Assembly (NCBI RefSeq): GCF_012396185.1
Contig: NZ_JAAXOW010000001.1
Location: 124,001 to 188,000 of the forward strand
Source of the DNA: Sanguibacter hominis ATCC BAA-789
GTDB lineage: Bacteria; Actinomycetota; Actinomycetes; Actinomycetales; Cellulomonadaceae
Length of the DNA: 64,000 nucleotides
Reading direction: 5' to 3'
Part shown: positions 9,478 to 20,682 of the stretch, piece after piece
How positions within the stretch are numbered: the first letter of the stretch is position 1
Layout: every line of letters starts with the position of its first letter
Program-made: the position numbers and the translations under genes
Notes under the pieces: model-generated
The model's input: only the letters and a program-made list of their open reading frames with translations
Database searches by the model: none
Told to the model about the DNA's origin: nothing

Positions 9478-10515
9478 GCGCCCCTGTCCAGTCTCGGGCG
9501 CAGGCGCACCGTCACCGCCGCCGTCGGAACGGATGTCGATGCGCCATCCCGTGAGCTTCGCTGCCAGGCGGGCGTTCTGACCTTCCTTGCCGATCGCGAG
9601 CGACAGCTGGAAGTCCGGGACGACGACACGAGCCGACCGCGTAGCCTCGTCGACGATCTCGACGGACGACACGCGCGAGGGCGACAGGGCGTTCGCGACG
9701 AACGTCGCGGGATCCTCGTGGAAGTCCACGATGTCGATCTTCTCGCCGTGCAGCTCCGCCATGACAGCGCGCACGCGCTGCCCCATCGGGCCGATGCACG
9801 CGCCCTTCGCGTTGACACCCGGGACCGTCGCGCGGACGGCCATCTTCGTGCGGTGCCCGGCCTCGCGGGCGAGCGCGACGATCTCGACGGTCCCGTCGGC
9901 GACCTCGGGAACCTCCATCTCGAAGAGGCGACGCACGAGGTTGGGGTGAGTCCGGCTCAGCGTGATCTGCGGACCCTTGAGGCCGCGAGCGACCTCGAGC
10001 ACGTACGAGCGCAGACGCTCGCCGTGCACGTACTTCTCGGTGGGGACCTGCTCGTGGGCGGGGAGGACCGCCTCGGTCCCTCCGACGTCGACCAGGACGA
10101 CCCGCGGGTCGCGTCCCTGCTGGATGATGCCGCCGAGCAGCTCACCCTCCTTGTCCCGGAACGTACCGAGCACCTGGTCGTCCTCGGCGTCGCGCAGACG
10201 CTGCACGATGACCTGGCGCGCGGTCGCAGTCGCGATCCGGCCGAAACCCGCGGGCGTGTGGTCGAACTCGGGGCCGAGCTCACGCAGGGTCCGGGTCGTG
10301 CCGTCCTCCTGCTGGACCTCGGTGAGGATCTCCTCGCGAGCGAGCACCGTGACGTGGCCGGACTTGCGGTCCACGACGACGCGGGCGCTGTGGTGCGCGT
10401 CAGGTGTGCGCAGGTACGCCGAGTGCAGCGCCTGCTCGATGGCCTCGATGAGCAGGTCCAGCGGGAGCTCGCGCTCGTGCTCGAGCATCCGCAGCGCGGT
10501 CATGTCGATGTCCAT
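9475..10515 (-). CDS. nusA: transcription termination/antitermination factor NusA
   Basis: A 346-residue NusA, short as in other actinobacteria because it lacks the C-terminal acidic repeats of E. coli NusA. Domains in order: N-terminal RNA-polymerase-binding domain (1-120), S1 (about 125-190), KH1 (about 195-275, [10 protein letters not shown] at 242-251) and KH2 (about 285-335, [17 protein letters not shown]). The start at 10515 has GAGGAGG within the end of rimP, one base after the rimP stop, so the two are translationally coupled. An internal ATG at 10503 is possible but less well placed. Confidence 0.97.
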   Translation of the reverse strand: MDIDMTALRMLEHERELPLDLLIEAIEQALHSAYLRTPDAHHSARVVVDRKSGHVTVLAREEILTEVQQEDGTTRTLRELGPEFDHTPAGFGRIATATARQVIVQRLRDAEDDQVLGTFRDKEGELLGGIIQQGRDPRVVLVDVGGTEAVLPAHEQVPTEKYVHGERLRSYVLEVARGLKGPQITLSRTHPNLVRRLFEMEVPEVADGTVEIVALAREAGHRTKMAVRATVPGVNAKGACIGPMGQRVRAVMAELHGEKIDIVDFHEDPATFVANALSPSRVSSVEIVDEATRSARVVVPDFQLSLAIGKEGQNARLAAKLTGWRIDIRSDGGGDGAPAPETGQGR

Positions 10516-10516
10516 G

Positions 10517-11032
10517 TCAGGCCTCCTCGTCCTCGGGTCCGAGATCGACCTCGTCGATCCGCTTCATCTCGACCTCGATGCGTCCGCGACGCACGGTCGC
10601 GAGCGGAACGCGCACCTCGTCACCCTCGACGTCGAGGACCACGTCGTCACCGTCCACGTCGGTCACGCGACCGACGACGGGCTGCCCCTCGGTGCACTCG
10701 ATCCGCACGAGACGCGTCCGCGCCCGACGGAAGTGCCGAGGCTCGGTCAGCGGCCGCGACGTGCCCGGGCTCGAGACCTCGAGCTGGTAGGCGCGCGGGA
10801 ACAGGTCGGACGCGTCGAGCGCGTCGGAGACGGCGCGGGAAACCTCGGCGACACGCTCGAGCTCGACGCTCCCCACCTCGTTCTCCTCGAGGTCCACGGT
10901 CACGCGGACGACGGCGCGCTGCGCCGGTCCCACGATCGTGACGTCCTCGAGGAACAGCCCGCTCGCGCGCACGACCGGGGCGATCACGCTCGCCACCGCT
11001 GTCGGCGTCGGTGTCTCGGCCTCTGGTGCCAT
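10517..11032 (-). CDS. rimP: ribosome maturation factor RimP
   Basis: A 171-residue RimP (30S subunit assembly) with the family features [21 protein letters not shown] near the N-terminus, [20 protein letters not shown] in the middle and a C-terminal Sm-like domain (about 100-165). The frame is open to 11137, but AGGAG lies exactly 6 nt before the ATG at 11032 and directly abuts the one at 11038, so I use 11032. It heads the rimP-nusA-ylxR-infB series. Confidence 0.94.
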   Translation of the reverse strand: MAPEAETPTPTAVASVIAPVVRASGLFLEDVTIVGPAQRAVVRVTVDLEENEVGSVELERVAEVSRAVSDALDASDLFPRAYQLEVSSPGTSRPLTEPRHFRRARTRLVRIECTEGQPVVGRVTDVDGDDVVLDVEGDEVRVPLATVRRGRIEVEMKRIDEVDLGPEDEEA

Positions 11033-11182
11033 CTTCATCTCCTGTCGGATCCAGGCGCACATCTGCACCTGGTGACGACCGGTGTGTACTTGTACGCGCA
11101 GCAGGCACAGCCTATCGGCACCGCAGGGGTGCGGCATGCCGTGACCTGGTGACGCTCATCGCGCGTGGCATGATCGGCAGCG

Positions 11183-12265
11183 ATGGAACCGCACCCGCTC
11201 CTGCCCCCCGCCGCCCCGACCGTCGTCGTGACGTCGCGGGGACGCGCCCACCGCGGCCCGCTCGGCGGTCAGGTGCGTCGGCTCACCGCGGCCGCCGCCG
11301 TGGTGGCGATGCTCACAGGCTGCGGGGTCCGCATGGAGACGCCCTCCCCGACGCAGCCGGTGCCGGACGCGGTCGAGGCCGCGCGGCGCGCGGCCGTCCA
11401 GGACGTCGTGGACGTCGAGGCGCAGGCCCGCGCGACGATCGCGGCCCTGCCCGCCGACGCGAAGGGCGACGCGAAGCGCACGACCGACGGACAGCGCGAG
11501 TCGCTGCAAGCCGTCCTGGACGACGCCGGCGCGCACCTCGCAGCGCTCGGCGGACAGTACGTCTCCGGGCTCCTGGACGCCGACGGCGTCCCCCTCCCCG
11601 CTGAGCCGACCCCGGCGGTCGCGGAACCCGGCACCCAACAGACGGTGGACCGGCTCGTGCAGTCGTACGCCCGCGCCCGCGGCGCGCTGACGACCCAGGA
11701 GGACGACGCCGTCGCGCGGCTCATGGCGTCCGTCGCCGTCGCGCAGCTCACCCGCGCCCAGTCCCTCGCCGCTGCCGGCGGCGACACGCTCCCAGAGATC
11801 GATGCCCCCGTGTCGGCCCAGGTTCCCGACACGCTCCCCGACGGCGTGGACGCGGACCTGGTCCCCCTCGTCGCAGCCGAGGACGCCGCAGGCTACACGT
11901 ACGAGGTGCTCGCGGCCCGGACGAGCGAGGCCGAGCGGGTCGCCGCACGCACCCGGGCGGCTCAGCACCGCGAGCGCGCGGAGGCGTGGGCGCGTCTCGC
12001 TGAGGTGGACGGCACCGCGCAGGACCCGCGCCAGATCGCCTACGCGCTGCCCGACGGGCTCCTCGCCGACCCCGCCGACACCACGGGCGTCCACACGCTC
12101 GAGACGAACCTCGCCGCGAGCTACGCGACCCTGGTGTCGCAGGTCGCGCCCGAGCAGCGCACAGCGATGCTCGACTTGCTCACGGACACCTACGGGGCGG
12201 CGCTGACCTGGGGTGCGGCACCTGTCGCGTTCCCCGGCCTTCCCGAGCGGCTGCCCGCCAGCTGA
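11183..12265 (+). CDS. predicted lipoprotein with C-terminal DUF4439 ferritin-like domain
   Basis: A 360-residue protein. A twin-Arg/hydrophobic stretch at 32-48 ends in LTGC, a good lipobox with Cys48 as the acylated residue. The rest is Ala-rich and helical, and the C-terminal part (AAEDAAGYTYEVLAAR, then RAAQHRERAEAWARL and DPRQIAYALP) looks like the ferritin-like DUF4439 domain of actinobacteria. Function unknown. The start is uncertain: ATG 11183 leaves an unusually long N-region, with a CATGAT -10-like hexamer 8 nt upstream (leaderless option); GTG 11273 would give a more normal signal peptide. It diverges from rimP. Confidence 0.8.
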   Translation: MEPHPLLPPAAPTVVVTSRGRAHRGPLGGQVRRLTAAAAVVAMLTGCGVRMETPSPTQPVPDAVEAARRAAVQDVVDVEAQARATIAALPADAKGDAKRTTDGQRESLQAVLDDAGAHLAALGGQYVSGLLDADGVPLPAEPTPAVAEPGTQQTVDRLVQSYARARGALTTQEDDAVARLMASVAVAQLTRAQSLAAAGGDTLPEIDAPVSAQVPDTLPDGVDADLVPLVAAEDAAGYTYEVLAARTSEAERVAARTRAAQHRERAEAWARLAEVDGTAQDPRQIAYALPDGLLADPADTTGVHTLETNLAASYATLVSQVAPEQRTAMLDLLTDTYGAALTWGAAPVAFPGLPERLPAS

Positions 12266-12305
12266 TCTGCGGCCGCACCTGCACCACCCCGGCGCCCGCA
12301 CTCGA

Positions 12306-12311
12306 TAGCGT
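12306..12311 (+). promoter_or_regulatory. -10-like TAGCGT before the ABC transporter operon
   Basis: TAGCGT (within GATAGCGT) ends 6 nt before the ATG at 12318, and no Shine-Dalgarno is present between them. This spacing is that of a leaderless actinobacterial transcript. Confidence 0.4.
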
Positions 12312-12317
12312 GGCGTC

Positions 12318-13253
12318 ATGACAGCTCCCGCACCCGCCCTGCCCGTGATCGAGGCGCGCGCTCTGAGACGCACGTTCGGGGAGGTCGTCGCTGTCGACGG
12401 CATCGACCTGACCATCCGTCGCGGCGAGGTCGTCGCGGTCCTCGGCCCTAACGGCGCCGGCAAGACGACGACGATCGAGATGCTCCTCGGCCTGCGCCGG
12501 CCGACGTCTGGCACGGTCCACGTCCTCGGCGCCGATCCCGAGTCCGCTGACGTGCGCGCCCGCGTCGGTGCGATGCTCCAGGACACGGACGCCCCGGCCT
12601 CGCTCACGGTCGCCGAGATGATCACGCTCGTCGGCACGTACTACCCGATGCACCTGCCGACGCCGTTCGTGCTCGAGCGGGCCGACCTCGTCGAGCATGC
12701 GGGCAAGCGTGTCAACCAGCTCTCCGGCGGGCAGCGGCAGCGGCTCTCGTTCGCGCTCGCGATCGTCGGCGACCCGGACATCCTGTACCTCGACGAACCG
12801 ACGGCTGCTCTCGACGTCGTCGCGCGGCAGCGGTTCTGGTCCTACGTCCGCGCGTTCGCCGACCTGGGCCGGACGATCGTGTTCTCGACGCACGACATGA
12901 ACGAGGCCGACGAGGCCGACCGGGTCGTCGTGATCGACCACGGGCTGGTGATCGCGGACGCGAGCCCCACCGAGCTCAAGCGGCTCGTCGCCGCGACGAC
13001 GGTCACGATGCGCACCGACGCCACGCCGGACGCGCTGCACGGCCTCCCCGGAGTCCGCAGCGCGACCATCGAGGAACCGGGCCCCGACGGGCTGCGGCCC
13101 GTGGTGCTCCACGTGAGCGACGCCGTCGCGCCGCTGCGCGCACTCCTCGCGTGCGACGCGACCGTCGTCGACCTCCTCGTGACCGAGGCGAGCCTCACGA
13201 CGGCGTTCCTCCATCTCACCAGCCAGCCCGAGCAGCCGGAGGTCACCGCGTGA
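12318..13253 (+). CDS. ABC-2 type transporter, ATP-binding subunit
   Basis: A 311-residue ATPase: Walker A GPNGAGKT at 43-50, signature LSGGQRQRLSFALA, Walker B LYLDEPTAALD and switch STHDMNEAD. The C-terminal 90 residues are the extra domain usual in drug or polysaccharide exporters of the CcmA/DrrA type. It energises the permease encoded next, whose GTG start overlaps this stop by GTGA. Substrate cannot be told from the sequence; drug, lipid or peptide export are all possible. Confidence 0.93.
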   Translation: MTAPAPALPVIEARALRRTFGEVVAVDGIDLTIRRGEVVAVLGPNGAGKTTTIEMLLGLRRPTSGTVHVLGADPESADVRARVGAMLQDTDAPASLTVAEMITLVGTYYPMHLPTPFVLERADLVEHAGKRVNQLSGGQRQRLSFALAIVGDPDILYLDEPTAALDVVARQRFWSYVRAFADLGRTIVFSTHDMNEADEADRVVVIDHGLVIADASPTELKRLVAATTVTMRTDATPDALHGLPGVRSATIEEPGPDGLRPVVLHVSDAVAPLRALLACDATVVDLLVTEASLTTAFLHLTSQPEQPEVTA

Positions 13254-14095
13254 GCACCGACCAGCACCTCGCCCGCGTACCGAGCCCCGAGGCGCTCCCG
13301 AGCGGCGGGCGTCTCCCCCGGCTCGCCGCCCAGGTCGCGTCCGAGGTCACCCGCTACCGGCGGCTGCCCGAGTACTTCATCGGCGTCGTCGTGCTGCCTG
13401 TCATCCTGTTCGCGATGTTCGGCCTGCCCAACGCGGGCACGACGCTGCCCGGCGGCACGACCGTCGTCGCGCTGCTGTTCGTGTCCTTCTCCTGCTACGG
13501 CGTCGTGTCGCAGTCGTTGTTCTCGTTCGGCGCGGAGCTCGCGGCCGAGCGCGAGGCGGGGTGGCTGCGCCGACTGCGTGCCACTCCCATGCCGATGAGC
13601 GTCTACTTCGCCGGCAAGCTCGCCGTGAACCTCGTGTTCACGCTCCTCATCGCGATCGCGACGGCGCTCCTCGCGACGTTCGCAGGCGATGCGGCCTTCG
13701 CTCCGGGGCGCCTCGCGGCGACGGTCGGCGTGCTGCTCCTGGGCACCGTCGTGTTCTCGCCGATGGGCGCGGCGATCGCCTACTGGGCGCGACCGCGAGC
13801 GGCCTCGACGATCGTCAACCTCGTCTTCCTGCCGCTGTCGTTCCTCTCGGGGTTCTTCTTCCCGCCGAGCCAACTCCCCGACGTGCTCCAGGGGGTCGCG
13901 CCGTGGCTGCCGACCTTCCACTTCGGCCAGCTCGCCTGGCGAGCGATGGCACCCGCCGACGACGTGCGCCGCTTCGGTGCGGAGCTGTCCGGCAGCGCGT
14001 GGCAGCACGTCGCCGTCGTCCTCGTGTGGGGTCTCGTCTGCACGGTCGTCACCGTGTGGGGCTACCGGCGCGAGCTGCAGCGCGAACGGTCCTGA
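13250..14095 (+). CDS. ABC-2 type transporter, permease subunit
   Basis: A 281-residue membrane protein with about six hydrophobic segments. The central motif SFGAELAAEREAGWLRRLRATPM and later PRAASTIVNLVFLPLSFLSGFFFPP are typical of the ABC2_membrane family. Starts at a GTG whose last two bases are the first two of the ATPase stop (GTGA overlap), so the pair is translationally coupled and forms one exporter. A shared stem-loop at 14099-14140 ends the operon against convergent proS. Confidence 0.92.
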   Translation: MSTDQHLARVPSPEALPSGGRLPRLAAQVASEVTRYRRLPEYFIGVVVLPVILFAMFGLPNAGTTLPGGTTVVALLFVSFSCYGVVSQSLFSFGAELAAEREAGWLRRLRATPMPMSVYFAGKLAVNLVFTLLIAIATALLATFAGDAAFAPGRLAATVGVLLLGTVVFSPMGAAIAYWARPRAASTIVNLVFLPLSFLSGFFFPPSQLPDVLQGVAPWLPTFHFGQLAWRAMAPADDVRRFGAELSGSAWQHVAVVLVWGLVCTVVTVWGYRRELQRERS

Positions 14096-14098
14096 CGC

Positions 14099-14140
14099 GC
14101 CGACGGCCGCAGGCACGCTCTCGCGCCTGCGGCCGTCGGC
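14099..14140. terminator. bidirectional terminator between the ABC operon and proS
   Basis: A perfect 16-bp stem (14099-14114 with 14125-14140, core CGACGGCCGCAGGC) and a 10-nt loop lie 3 nt after the permease stop and 12 nt after the convergent proS stop. The symmetry serves both directions. Confidence 0.8.
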
Positions 14141-14152
14141 CGGTCCCACGTC

Positions 14153-15928
14153 TCAGAAGGTGCTGACGATCCCCTCCACGTGCGCGACGACGTCGTCCAC
14201 GGCGACCTGGATGCGCTCGGTGCTCGTACGCTCGCGCACCTCGATCACCCCGTCCGCGAGTCCGCGACCGACGACGACGATGAGGGGCACTCCGAGGAGC
14301 TCGGCGTCGGCGAACTTCACGCCGGGCGAGACCTTGGGGCGGTCGTCGTACAGGACCTCGACGCCGCGCGCCGAGAGCTCCGTCGCGACCTTCTCCGCCG
14401 CAGCGAACACGGCCTCGTCCTTTCCGGTCGCGACGACGTGCACGTGCGCGGGTGCGACGTGGGCGGGCCACGTGAGGCCCGAGTCATCGTGGTTCGCCTC
14501 AGCGAGCGCCGCGAGCGCGCGCGTCACGCCGACGCCGTACGAACCCATCGTCACGGTGACCTGCTTGCCGTTGACGTCGAGCACCTTGAGGCCGAGCGAG
14601 TCCGCGTACTTGCGGCCGAGCTGGAAGATGTGGCCGATCTCGATGCCGCGCGCGAGCTCGAGCGGGCCCGAGCCGTCAGGTGCGGGGTCGCCCGCGCGCA
14701 CCTCGGCGGCCTCGATCGTGCCGTCGCCGACGAAGTCGCGGCCGGCGACCAGGTCGAACACGTGCGCGTCGGCCACGTTCGCGCCGGTGATCCAGCGTGT
14801 ACCGGCGACGACGCGCGGGTCGAGCAGGTAGCGCACGCCCTCCTCGTCGCCCGTGTTGGCGCGGCCGACCGCCTGCGGGCCGATGTAGCCCTTGACGAGC
14901 TCGGGGTGCTTCGCGAACTCGGCCTCGCCGGCAGGCTCGGCCTCAGCGGGCGCGAGCGACGCCTCGAGACGCTTCATGTCGACCTCACGGTCGCCGGGCA
15001 GACCGACGACGACGAGCTCCTTCGAACCGTCCGGGTGCGTGAGCGACAGCACGACGTTCTTGAGAGTGTCCGCCGCCGTCCACTCACGGCCGTCCGAGCG
15101 CGGGTGGTTCGCGTTGGCGAACGCGACGAGCGACTCGATCGTCGGCGTGCCGGGCGTGGCCTCGACGTGCGCAGCCGGCGCGTCGTCGAACGGCAGCGCG
15201 TCCGGGACGGGGGTCACGACAGCCTCGACGTTGGCCGCATACCCGCCCGCCGAGCGGACGAACGTGTCCTCCCCGATCGGGCTCGGCGACAGGAACTCCT
15301 CCGAGCGGGAGCCGCCCATGGCCCCGGCGGTGGCCGCGACGATGACGTACTCGAGGCCGAGGCGCGTGAAGATCCGCTCATAGGCCGCACGCTGCGCCTG
15401 GTAGGACGCCTCGAGGCCCGCGTCGTCGATGTCGAACGAGTAGGCGTCCTTCATGATGAACTCGCGGCCGCGGATCAGACCAGCACGAGGGCGCGCCTCG
15501 TCGCGGTACTTGGTCTGGATCTGGAAGAGCGTCAGCGGCAGGTCCTTGTACGACGAGTACAGGTCCTTGACCAGGAGCGTGAACATCTCCTCGTGCGTCG
15601 GCGCGAGCAGGTAGTCGGCGTCCTTGCGGTCCTTGAGGCGGAACAGGTTGGGACCGTACTCGGTCCAGCGGCCCGTCGCCTCGTAGGGCTCGCGCGGCAG
15701 GAGCGCCGGGAAGTGGACCTCCTGGGCGCCAGCCGCGAGCATCTCCTCGCGGACGACCGCCTCGACCTTGGCGAGGACGCGCAGGCCGAGCGGCAGCCAC
15801 GTGTAGATACCAGGGGCGGCGCGACGGATGTACCCGGCGCGCACCAGCAGGCGGTGGCTGGCGACCTCCGCGTCGGCGGGGTCCTCTCGCAGGGTCCGGA
15901 CAAAGAGCTGACTCATTCGCAGAAGCAC
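14153..15928 (-). CDS. proS: prolyl-tRNA synthetase (bacterial type)
   Basis: A 591-residue class II synthetase charging tRNA-Pro. Motif 2 region ([23 protein letters not shown] split by function), SRSEEFLSP, the editing insertion (about 235-395, containing [11 protein letters not shown] and [12 protein letters not shown]) and the C-terminal anticodon-binding domain are all present, so the editing domain seems intact. Start taken as GTG 15928; TACGCT (complement of 15935-15940) lies 6 nt upstream, a possible leaderless promoter. An in-frame ATG at 15916 ([11 protein letters not shown]) is an equally plausible family start. Confidence 0.96.
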   Translation of the reverse strand: MLLRMSQLFVRTLREDPADAEVASHRLLVRAGYIRRAAPGIYTWLPLGLRVLAKVEAVVREEMLAAGAQEVHFPALLPREPYEATGRWTEYGPNLFRLKDRKDADYLLAPTHEEMFTLLVKDLYSSYKDLPLTLFQIQTKYRDEARPRAGLIRGREFIMKDAYSFDIDDAGLEASYQAQRAAYERIFTRLGLEYVIVAATAGAMGGSRSEEFLSPSPIGEDTFVRSAGGYAANVEAVVTPVPDALPFDDAPAAHVEATPGTPTIESLVAFANANHPRSDGREWTAADTLKNVVLSLTHPDGSKELVVVGLPGDREVDMKRLEASLAPAEAEPAGEAEFAKHPELVKGYIGPQAVGRANTGDEEGVRYLLDPRVVAGTRWITGANVADAHVFDLVAGRDFVGDGTIEAAEVRAGDPAPDGSGPLELARGIEIGHIFQLGRKYADSLGLKVLDVNGKQVTVTMGSYGVGVTRALAALAEANHDDSGLTWPAHVAPAHVHVVATGKDEAVFAAAEKVATELSARGVEVLYDDRPKVSPGVKFADAELLGVPLIVVVGRGLADGVIEVRERTSTERIQVAVDDVVAHVEGIVSTF

Positions 15929-15934
15929 AGGGCA

Positions 15935-15940
15935 AGCGTA
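15935..15940 (-). promoter_or_regulatory. -10-like TACGCT before proS
   Basis: The minus strand reads TACGCT 6 nt before the GTG at 15928, with no Shine-Dalgarno in between. Confidence 0.3.
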
Positions 15941-15968
15941 CCGACTGGCGGCCCCTGCCCTGGCCGCG

Positions 15969-16865
15969 TCAGAACATCACGGTCGCGTACGTGCCCTCCC
16001 GCACGAACCCCACGCGCTCGTAGGCCGCGAGCGCCCTGGTGTTGTATGCGTTGACGTAGAGCGACACGAGCGGCGCATGGGTCGCGAGCACGGCGCTGAC
16101 GACCGCAGCCACACCCGGCGCGGCGAGGCCCTCCCCTCGGCGGGACGGCGTGACCCACACGCCTTGGAGCTGGGCGACCTGGGGCACGAGCGCCCCGACC
16201 TCCGCCTTGAACACGACCGTCCCGCGTCGCCCTGCTCCTGCGCCGTCGACCCGCACGTACGAGCGCCCCTCGGAGATGAGCTGCAGCACGCGGCGCTCAT
16301 ACCCGGACGACGACGCCGAGAGCGGCGAGTAGCCGACCTCCTCGACGAACATGCTCACGCACGCAGGCAGGAGCGTGCCGAGCTCCTCCGGGAGGCTCGC
16401 ACGCACACGGGGGTCGGGCTCGACCGCGGGCGAGGACGCGATGACGAGCGACGGCTGCTCCGGCCGGATCTCGCGCGCAGGGCCCCAGGCGCCGTCGAGA
16501 TGGTTCCAGAGCGCGAGCACCGCCCCGGCACGACCGACGATCGAGGACGATCGACGCCCCCTGTCGCGCGCGAGCGCCGCGAACGCCGCGCACGCCTCGT
16601 CTCGTCGACGCGGCGTGAGCCACGGCGACAGGACGGGCACGAGGTTGGCCCCTGCCCAGCAGACCGCCTCGAGGGGCCCCTCGGCAGGGAATCCCCACAC
16701 CTGTCCTCCCGACGAGGCGAGGCCGCTCTCGGCGGCGGCGACCAGCCGGCAGTACCCGAGCACCGACCCGACCGGGTCGGCGGCGCACAGCTCGAGAGCA
16801 GCCGGCAGGTCGACGTCGGTCAGCTGCCGGGCCTGCTCCAGGCCCGGGGCGAGGTCGCGCCCCAC
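15969..16865 (-). CDS. DUF4081 plus GNAT acetyltransferase
   Basis: A 298-residue two-part protein. Residues about 10-110 match the DUF4081 domain that precedes GNAT in actinobacteria ([17 protein letters not shown]-like VWGFPAEG). The C-terminal half is a GNAT acetyltransferase: [21 protein letters not shown] is the acetyl-CoA loop, and [25 protein letters not shown] the C-terminal motif. The substrate is unknown. GTG 16865 follows the ispG stop by 13 nt; the open frame continues into ispG but reads as Arg/Ser-rich shadow. Gene order ispG-GNAT-proS is conserved in the order. Confidence 0.9.
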   Translation of the reverse strand: MGRDLAPGLEQARQLTDVDLPAALELCAADPVGSVLGYCRLVAAAESGLASSGGQVWGFPAEGPLEAVCWAGANLVPVLSPWLTPRRRDEACAAFAALARDRGRRSSSIVGRAGAVLALWNHLDGAWGPAREIRPEQPSLVIASSPAVEPDPRVRASLPEELGTLLPACVSMFVEEVGYSPLSASSSGYERRVLQLISEGRSYVRVDGAGAGRRGTVVFKAEVGALVPQVAQLQGVWVTPSRRGEGLAAPGVAAVVSAVLATHAPLVSLYVNAYNTRALAAYERVGFVREGTYATVMF

Positions 16866-16878
16866 GGGTCGTCCGCGC

Positions 16879-18042
<1,164 letters not shown>

Positions 18043-18048
18043 CCCGTC

Positions 18049-18054
18049 AGTATC
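18049..18054 (-). promoter_or_regulatory. -10-like GATACT before ispG
   Basis: The minus strand reads GATACT 6 nt before the ispG GTG, within the 75-nt gap to the M50 gene. Confidence 0.35.
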
Positions 18055-18117
18055 CCCCTCGCGAGGCGACGGCGGCGCCCTGGGACCGAGGTGCTGCACA
18101 CAATCCACCCGCCCCGC

Positions 18118-19422
18118 TCAGGTCAGCGTCACCGGCACCACGAGGTCGGCGACGATCAGGAGCGCGGAGATGCCGATGAGCACGGCGAACACGCCGTACG
18201 CGAGAGGCATCATCCTGGCGGTGTCCGGAGGCCCCGGCAGCGGCGAGCGGCCGCGCAGGCGGGCGGCCTGGCGGCGCGCACCCTCGTAGAGCGCCCCGAC
18301 GACGTGACCGCCGTCGAGAGGCAGGAGCGGGATCAGATTGAAGACGAACAGCGCGATGTTCAGGCTCGCGAGGAGCGACACCCAGATGACCACCCGGTCG
18401 CCCGTCGTCACGCCCTCGAGGTCCGCAGAGCCGACCTCACCCGCGACCCTGCCGACACCGACGATGCTCATGACCGAGTCCTGGGCGCGCTCACCGCCCG
18501 TGACGAGCGTCCGGCCGACGTCCCACACCTGGACGGGCAAGGTGGTGACGATCCGGGCCGTGCCCGTGACCTGGGTCCACAATGCCTCAGCGGTGTCCCC
18601 GAGGTCGCCGCGGACCTTCTCGACGGTCGGGCCCACGCCCACGTACGCCGACGTGACGGTCTGCGGCTCCCCCGCGTCGTCGAGCACAGGCGTCCCCGCG
18701 GCGTCGACCACCGTGCGCGTCGCGACCTGCGGCTGCACCGTGACCTCGGTGCGCGCGCCGTCGCGCTCGATCACGACCGCCGCCGGGCGGTCGCCGTTCG
18801 CGCTGATCGCGGCCGTCACGTCAGACCACGTGTCGACGTCGGTGCCCGCATAGCTGAGGATCCGGTCGCCAGGCTCGAGGCCCGCAGCAGCGGCTGGCGA
18901 CTGCTGGTCGCCCGCTGCGCACGCGCCCGCCGTCGTCGCGGGGACGCACGGGACGACGCGCTCGACCGTCGTCGTCGGCTGCACGGACCCGACACCCATG
19001 ACGAGCACGCCCATGAGGACGAGCGCGATGAGGAGGTTCATGAACGGGCCGCCCAGCATGACGACGACCTTCTTCCCGGCCGAGAGCCGGTAGAAGGCAC
19101 GGTGCTCCTCGCCCGGGAGGATCTCCTCGGCCGACGCGTCGCGGGCGTCCTGCGCCATCTCCGCGAACCGGCCCGGCCGGCTCTCCCCCGTGCCCGGCGC
19201 GTACATCCCGACGAGCCGCACGTAGCCACCGAGCGGGATCGCCTTGACGCCGTACTCCGTCTCGCCACGCGTCCGTGACCACAAGGTCGGCCCGAAGCCG
19301 ACCATGTACTGGCTCACCCGCACGCCGAAGCGCTTCGCGGGCACCATGTGCCCGACCTCGTGGAGCGCGATCGACAGGAGCATCCCGACGACGAACACGA
19401 CGACACCGATCAGGTACCCCAT
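18118..19422 (-). CDS. site-2 intramembrane metalloprotease (M50, RseP/Rip1-like)
   Basis: A 434-residue membrane protease. Zinc motif HEVGH at 21-25 in the first membrane segment; further segments near 125-145, 370-395 and 405-430; a PDZ domain around 175-260 (GLEPGDRILSYAGTDVDTWSDV); and LIPLLPLDGGHV supplying the third ligand. Family members cleave anti-sigma factors or other single-pass substrates inside the membrane; in mycobacteria the homologue is Rip1. Standard location between dxr and ispG. The ATG at 19422 has GAGGAGAAG upstream. Confidence 0.95.
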   Translation of the reverse strand: MGYLIGVVVFVVGMLLSIALHEVGHMVPAKRFGVRVSQYMVGFGPTLWSRTRGETEYGVKAIPLGGYVRLVGMYAPGTGESRPGRFAEMAQDARDASAEEILPGEEHRAFYRLSAGKKVVVMLGGPFMNLLIALVLMGVLVMGVGSVQPTTTVERVVPCVPATTAGACAAGDQQSPAAAAGLEPGDRILSYAGTDVDTWSDVTAAISANGDRPAAVVIERDGARTEVTVQPQVATRTVVDAAGTPVLDDAGEPQTVTSAYVGVGPTVEKVRGDLGDTAEALWTQVTGTARIVTTLPVQVWDVGRTLVTGGERAQDSVMSIVGVGRVAGEVGSADLEGVTTGDRVVIWVSLLASLNIALFVFNLIPLLPLDGGHVVGALYEGARRQAARLRGRSPLPGPPDTARMMPLAYGVFAVLIGISALLIVADLVVPVTLT

Positions 19423-19450
19423 GCGACTGCTTCTCCTCGGTGCTGTGCTT

Positions 19451-19465
19451 CGCCCCGACGGGGCG
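19451..19465 (-). terminator. short hairpin between dxr and the M50 protease gene
   Basis: A 6-bp perfect stem CGCCCC/GGGGCG with a 3-nt loop in the 90-nt gap. Too short to be sure of; it may be an attenuator or processing site. Confidence 0.3.
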
Positions 19466-19512
19466 TTCAGGGTGATGGTACGGCTGGCGGGTCCCGGGCA
19501 GGAACGGCGGCG

Positions 19513-20682
19513 TCAGCGCGCGAGCACCTCGTTCGCCCGAGCACGGGCCCACGACTCAGTCTCGAGCACGAGGCTGGGAGTCAGGTGAGAGGTTCCCGGG
19601 CCCTCGTGCTCGGCGAGAACTGCCTCGACGGTCGCGACGATGTCGAGGAAACCGATGCGGCCGGCGAGGAACGCGTCGACGCACTCCTCGTTCGCGGCGT
19701 TGAGCACGGCCGGGTGCGTCGGCGACGCGGTCACGGCATGACGCGCGAGGCCGACGGCGCGGAACGTCACCTCGTCGAGCGGCTCGAACGTCCACGACGT
19801 CGCGGCGGTCCAGTCGCACGCGGGCGCCGCGTCTGGCACGCGGTCGGGCCAGCCGAGGCCGAGCGCGATCGGGATGCGCATGTCTGGTGGCGACGCCTGC
19901 GCGATCGTCGACCCGTCCGTGAACTCGACCATCGAGTGGACGACCGACTGCGGATGCACGACGACCGTGATGTCGGCGACCGGCACGTCGAAGAGCAGGT
20001 GCGCCTCGATCAGCTCGAGGCCCTTGTTCATCATCGACGCCGAGTTCACCGTGACGACCGGACCCATCGCCCAGGTCGGGTGCGCGAGCGCCTGTTCGGC
20101 GGTCACGCCCGCCATCTCCTCGCGCGTCCATCCGCGGAACGGTCCGCCCGACGCGGTGAGCACGAGACGGCGAACCTCGTCACGACGTCCGGAGCGCAGC
20201 GCTTGCGCGATCGCAGAATGCTCCGAGTCCACCGGCACGATCTGCCCGGGCCGCACCGCGGCCTTCGTGACGAGCGCCCCTCCGACGACGAGCGACTCCT
20301 TGTTCGCGAGCGCGAGCGTCGAGCCCGCCTCGAGCGCCGCGATCGTCGGCTCGAGACCGACAGAGCCCGTGATGCCGTTGAGGACGACGTCCGCACCGCA
20401 CGCCGCGACCTGGGACGCAGCCCGAGGACCGGCGAGGACCTCGACGCCCGTACCCTCGAGCGCCTCGACGACCGCGGCACGCGCGGACTCGTCGTGCACC
20501 GCGACGACGCGTGCCCCGACCTCACGCGCCTGACGTGCGAGCAGACCCGGGTCACGGCCACCTGCGCTCAGCGCGACGACGTCGAAACGACCAGGGTTGC
20601 GCCTGACGACGTCGATCGCCTGCGTACCGATCGACCCCGTCGACCCGAGCAGCGCGACCGTGCGACGCCCGTCGGAGGTCAC
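19513..20682 (-). CDS. dxr: 1-deoxy-D-xylulose 5-phosphate reductoisomerase
   Basis: A 389-residue enzyme making MEP from DXP with NADPH. N-terminal dinucleotide motif [16 protein letters not shown]; central [10 protein letters not shown] and PVDSEHSAI; flexible loop region [15 protein letters not shown]. The start is a GTG at 20682 overlapping the upstream DivIVA-like gene by GTGA, so the two are coupled. First committed enzyme of the MEP pathway, with ispG two genes downstream. Confidence 0.96.
   Translation of the reverse strand: MTSDGRRTVALLGSTGSIGTQAIDVVRRNPGRFDVVALSAGGRDPGLLARQAREVGARVVAVHDESARAAVVEALEGTGVEVLAGPRAASQVAACGADVVLNGITGSVGLEPTIAALEAGSTLALANKESLVVGGALVTKAAVRPGQIVPVDSEHSAIAQALRSGRRDEVRRLVLTASGGPFRGWTREEMAGVTAEQALAHPTWAMGPVVTVNSASMMNKGLELIEAHLLFDVPVADITVVVHPQSVVHSMVEFTDGSTIAQASPPDMRIPIALGLGWPDRVPDAAPACDWTAATSWTFEPLDEVTFRAVGLARHAVTASPTHPAVLNAANEECVDAFLAGRIGFLDIVATVEAVLAEHEGPGTSHLTPSLVLETESWARARANEVLAR

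Noticed and set aside
11033-11182. GCCGATAG on the minus strand as a second WhiG/FliA-type promoter for rimP
   Set aside because: Only 7 of 8 matches, no -35, and a constitutive translation operon is an unlikely target.
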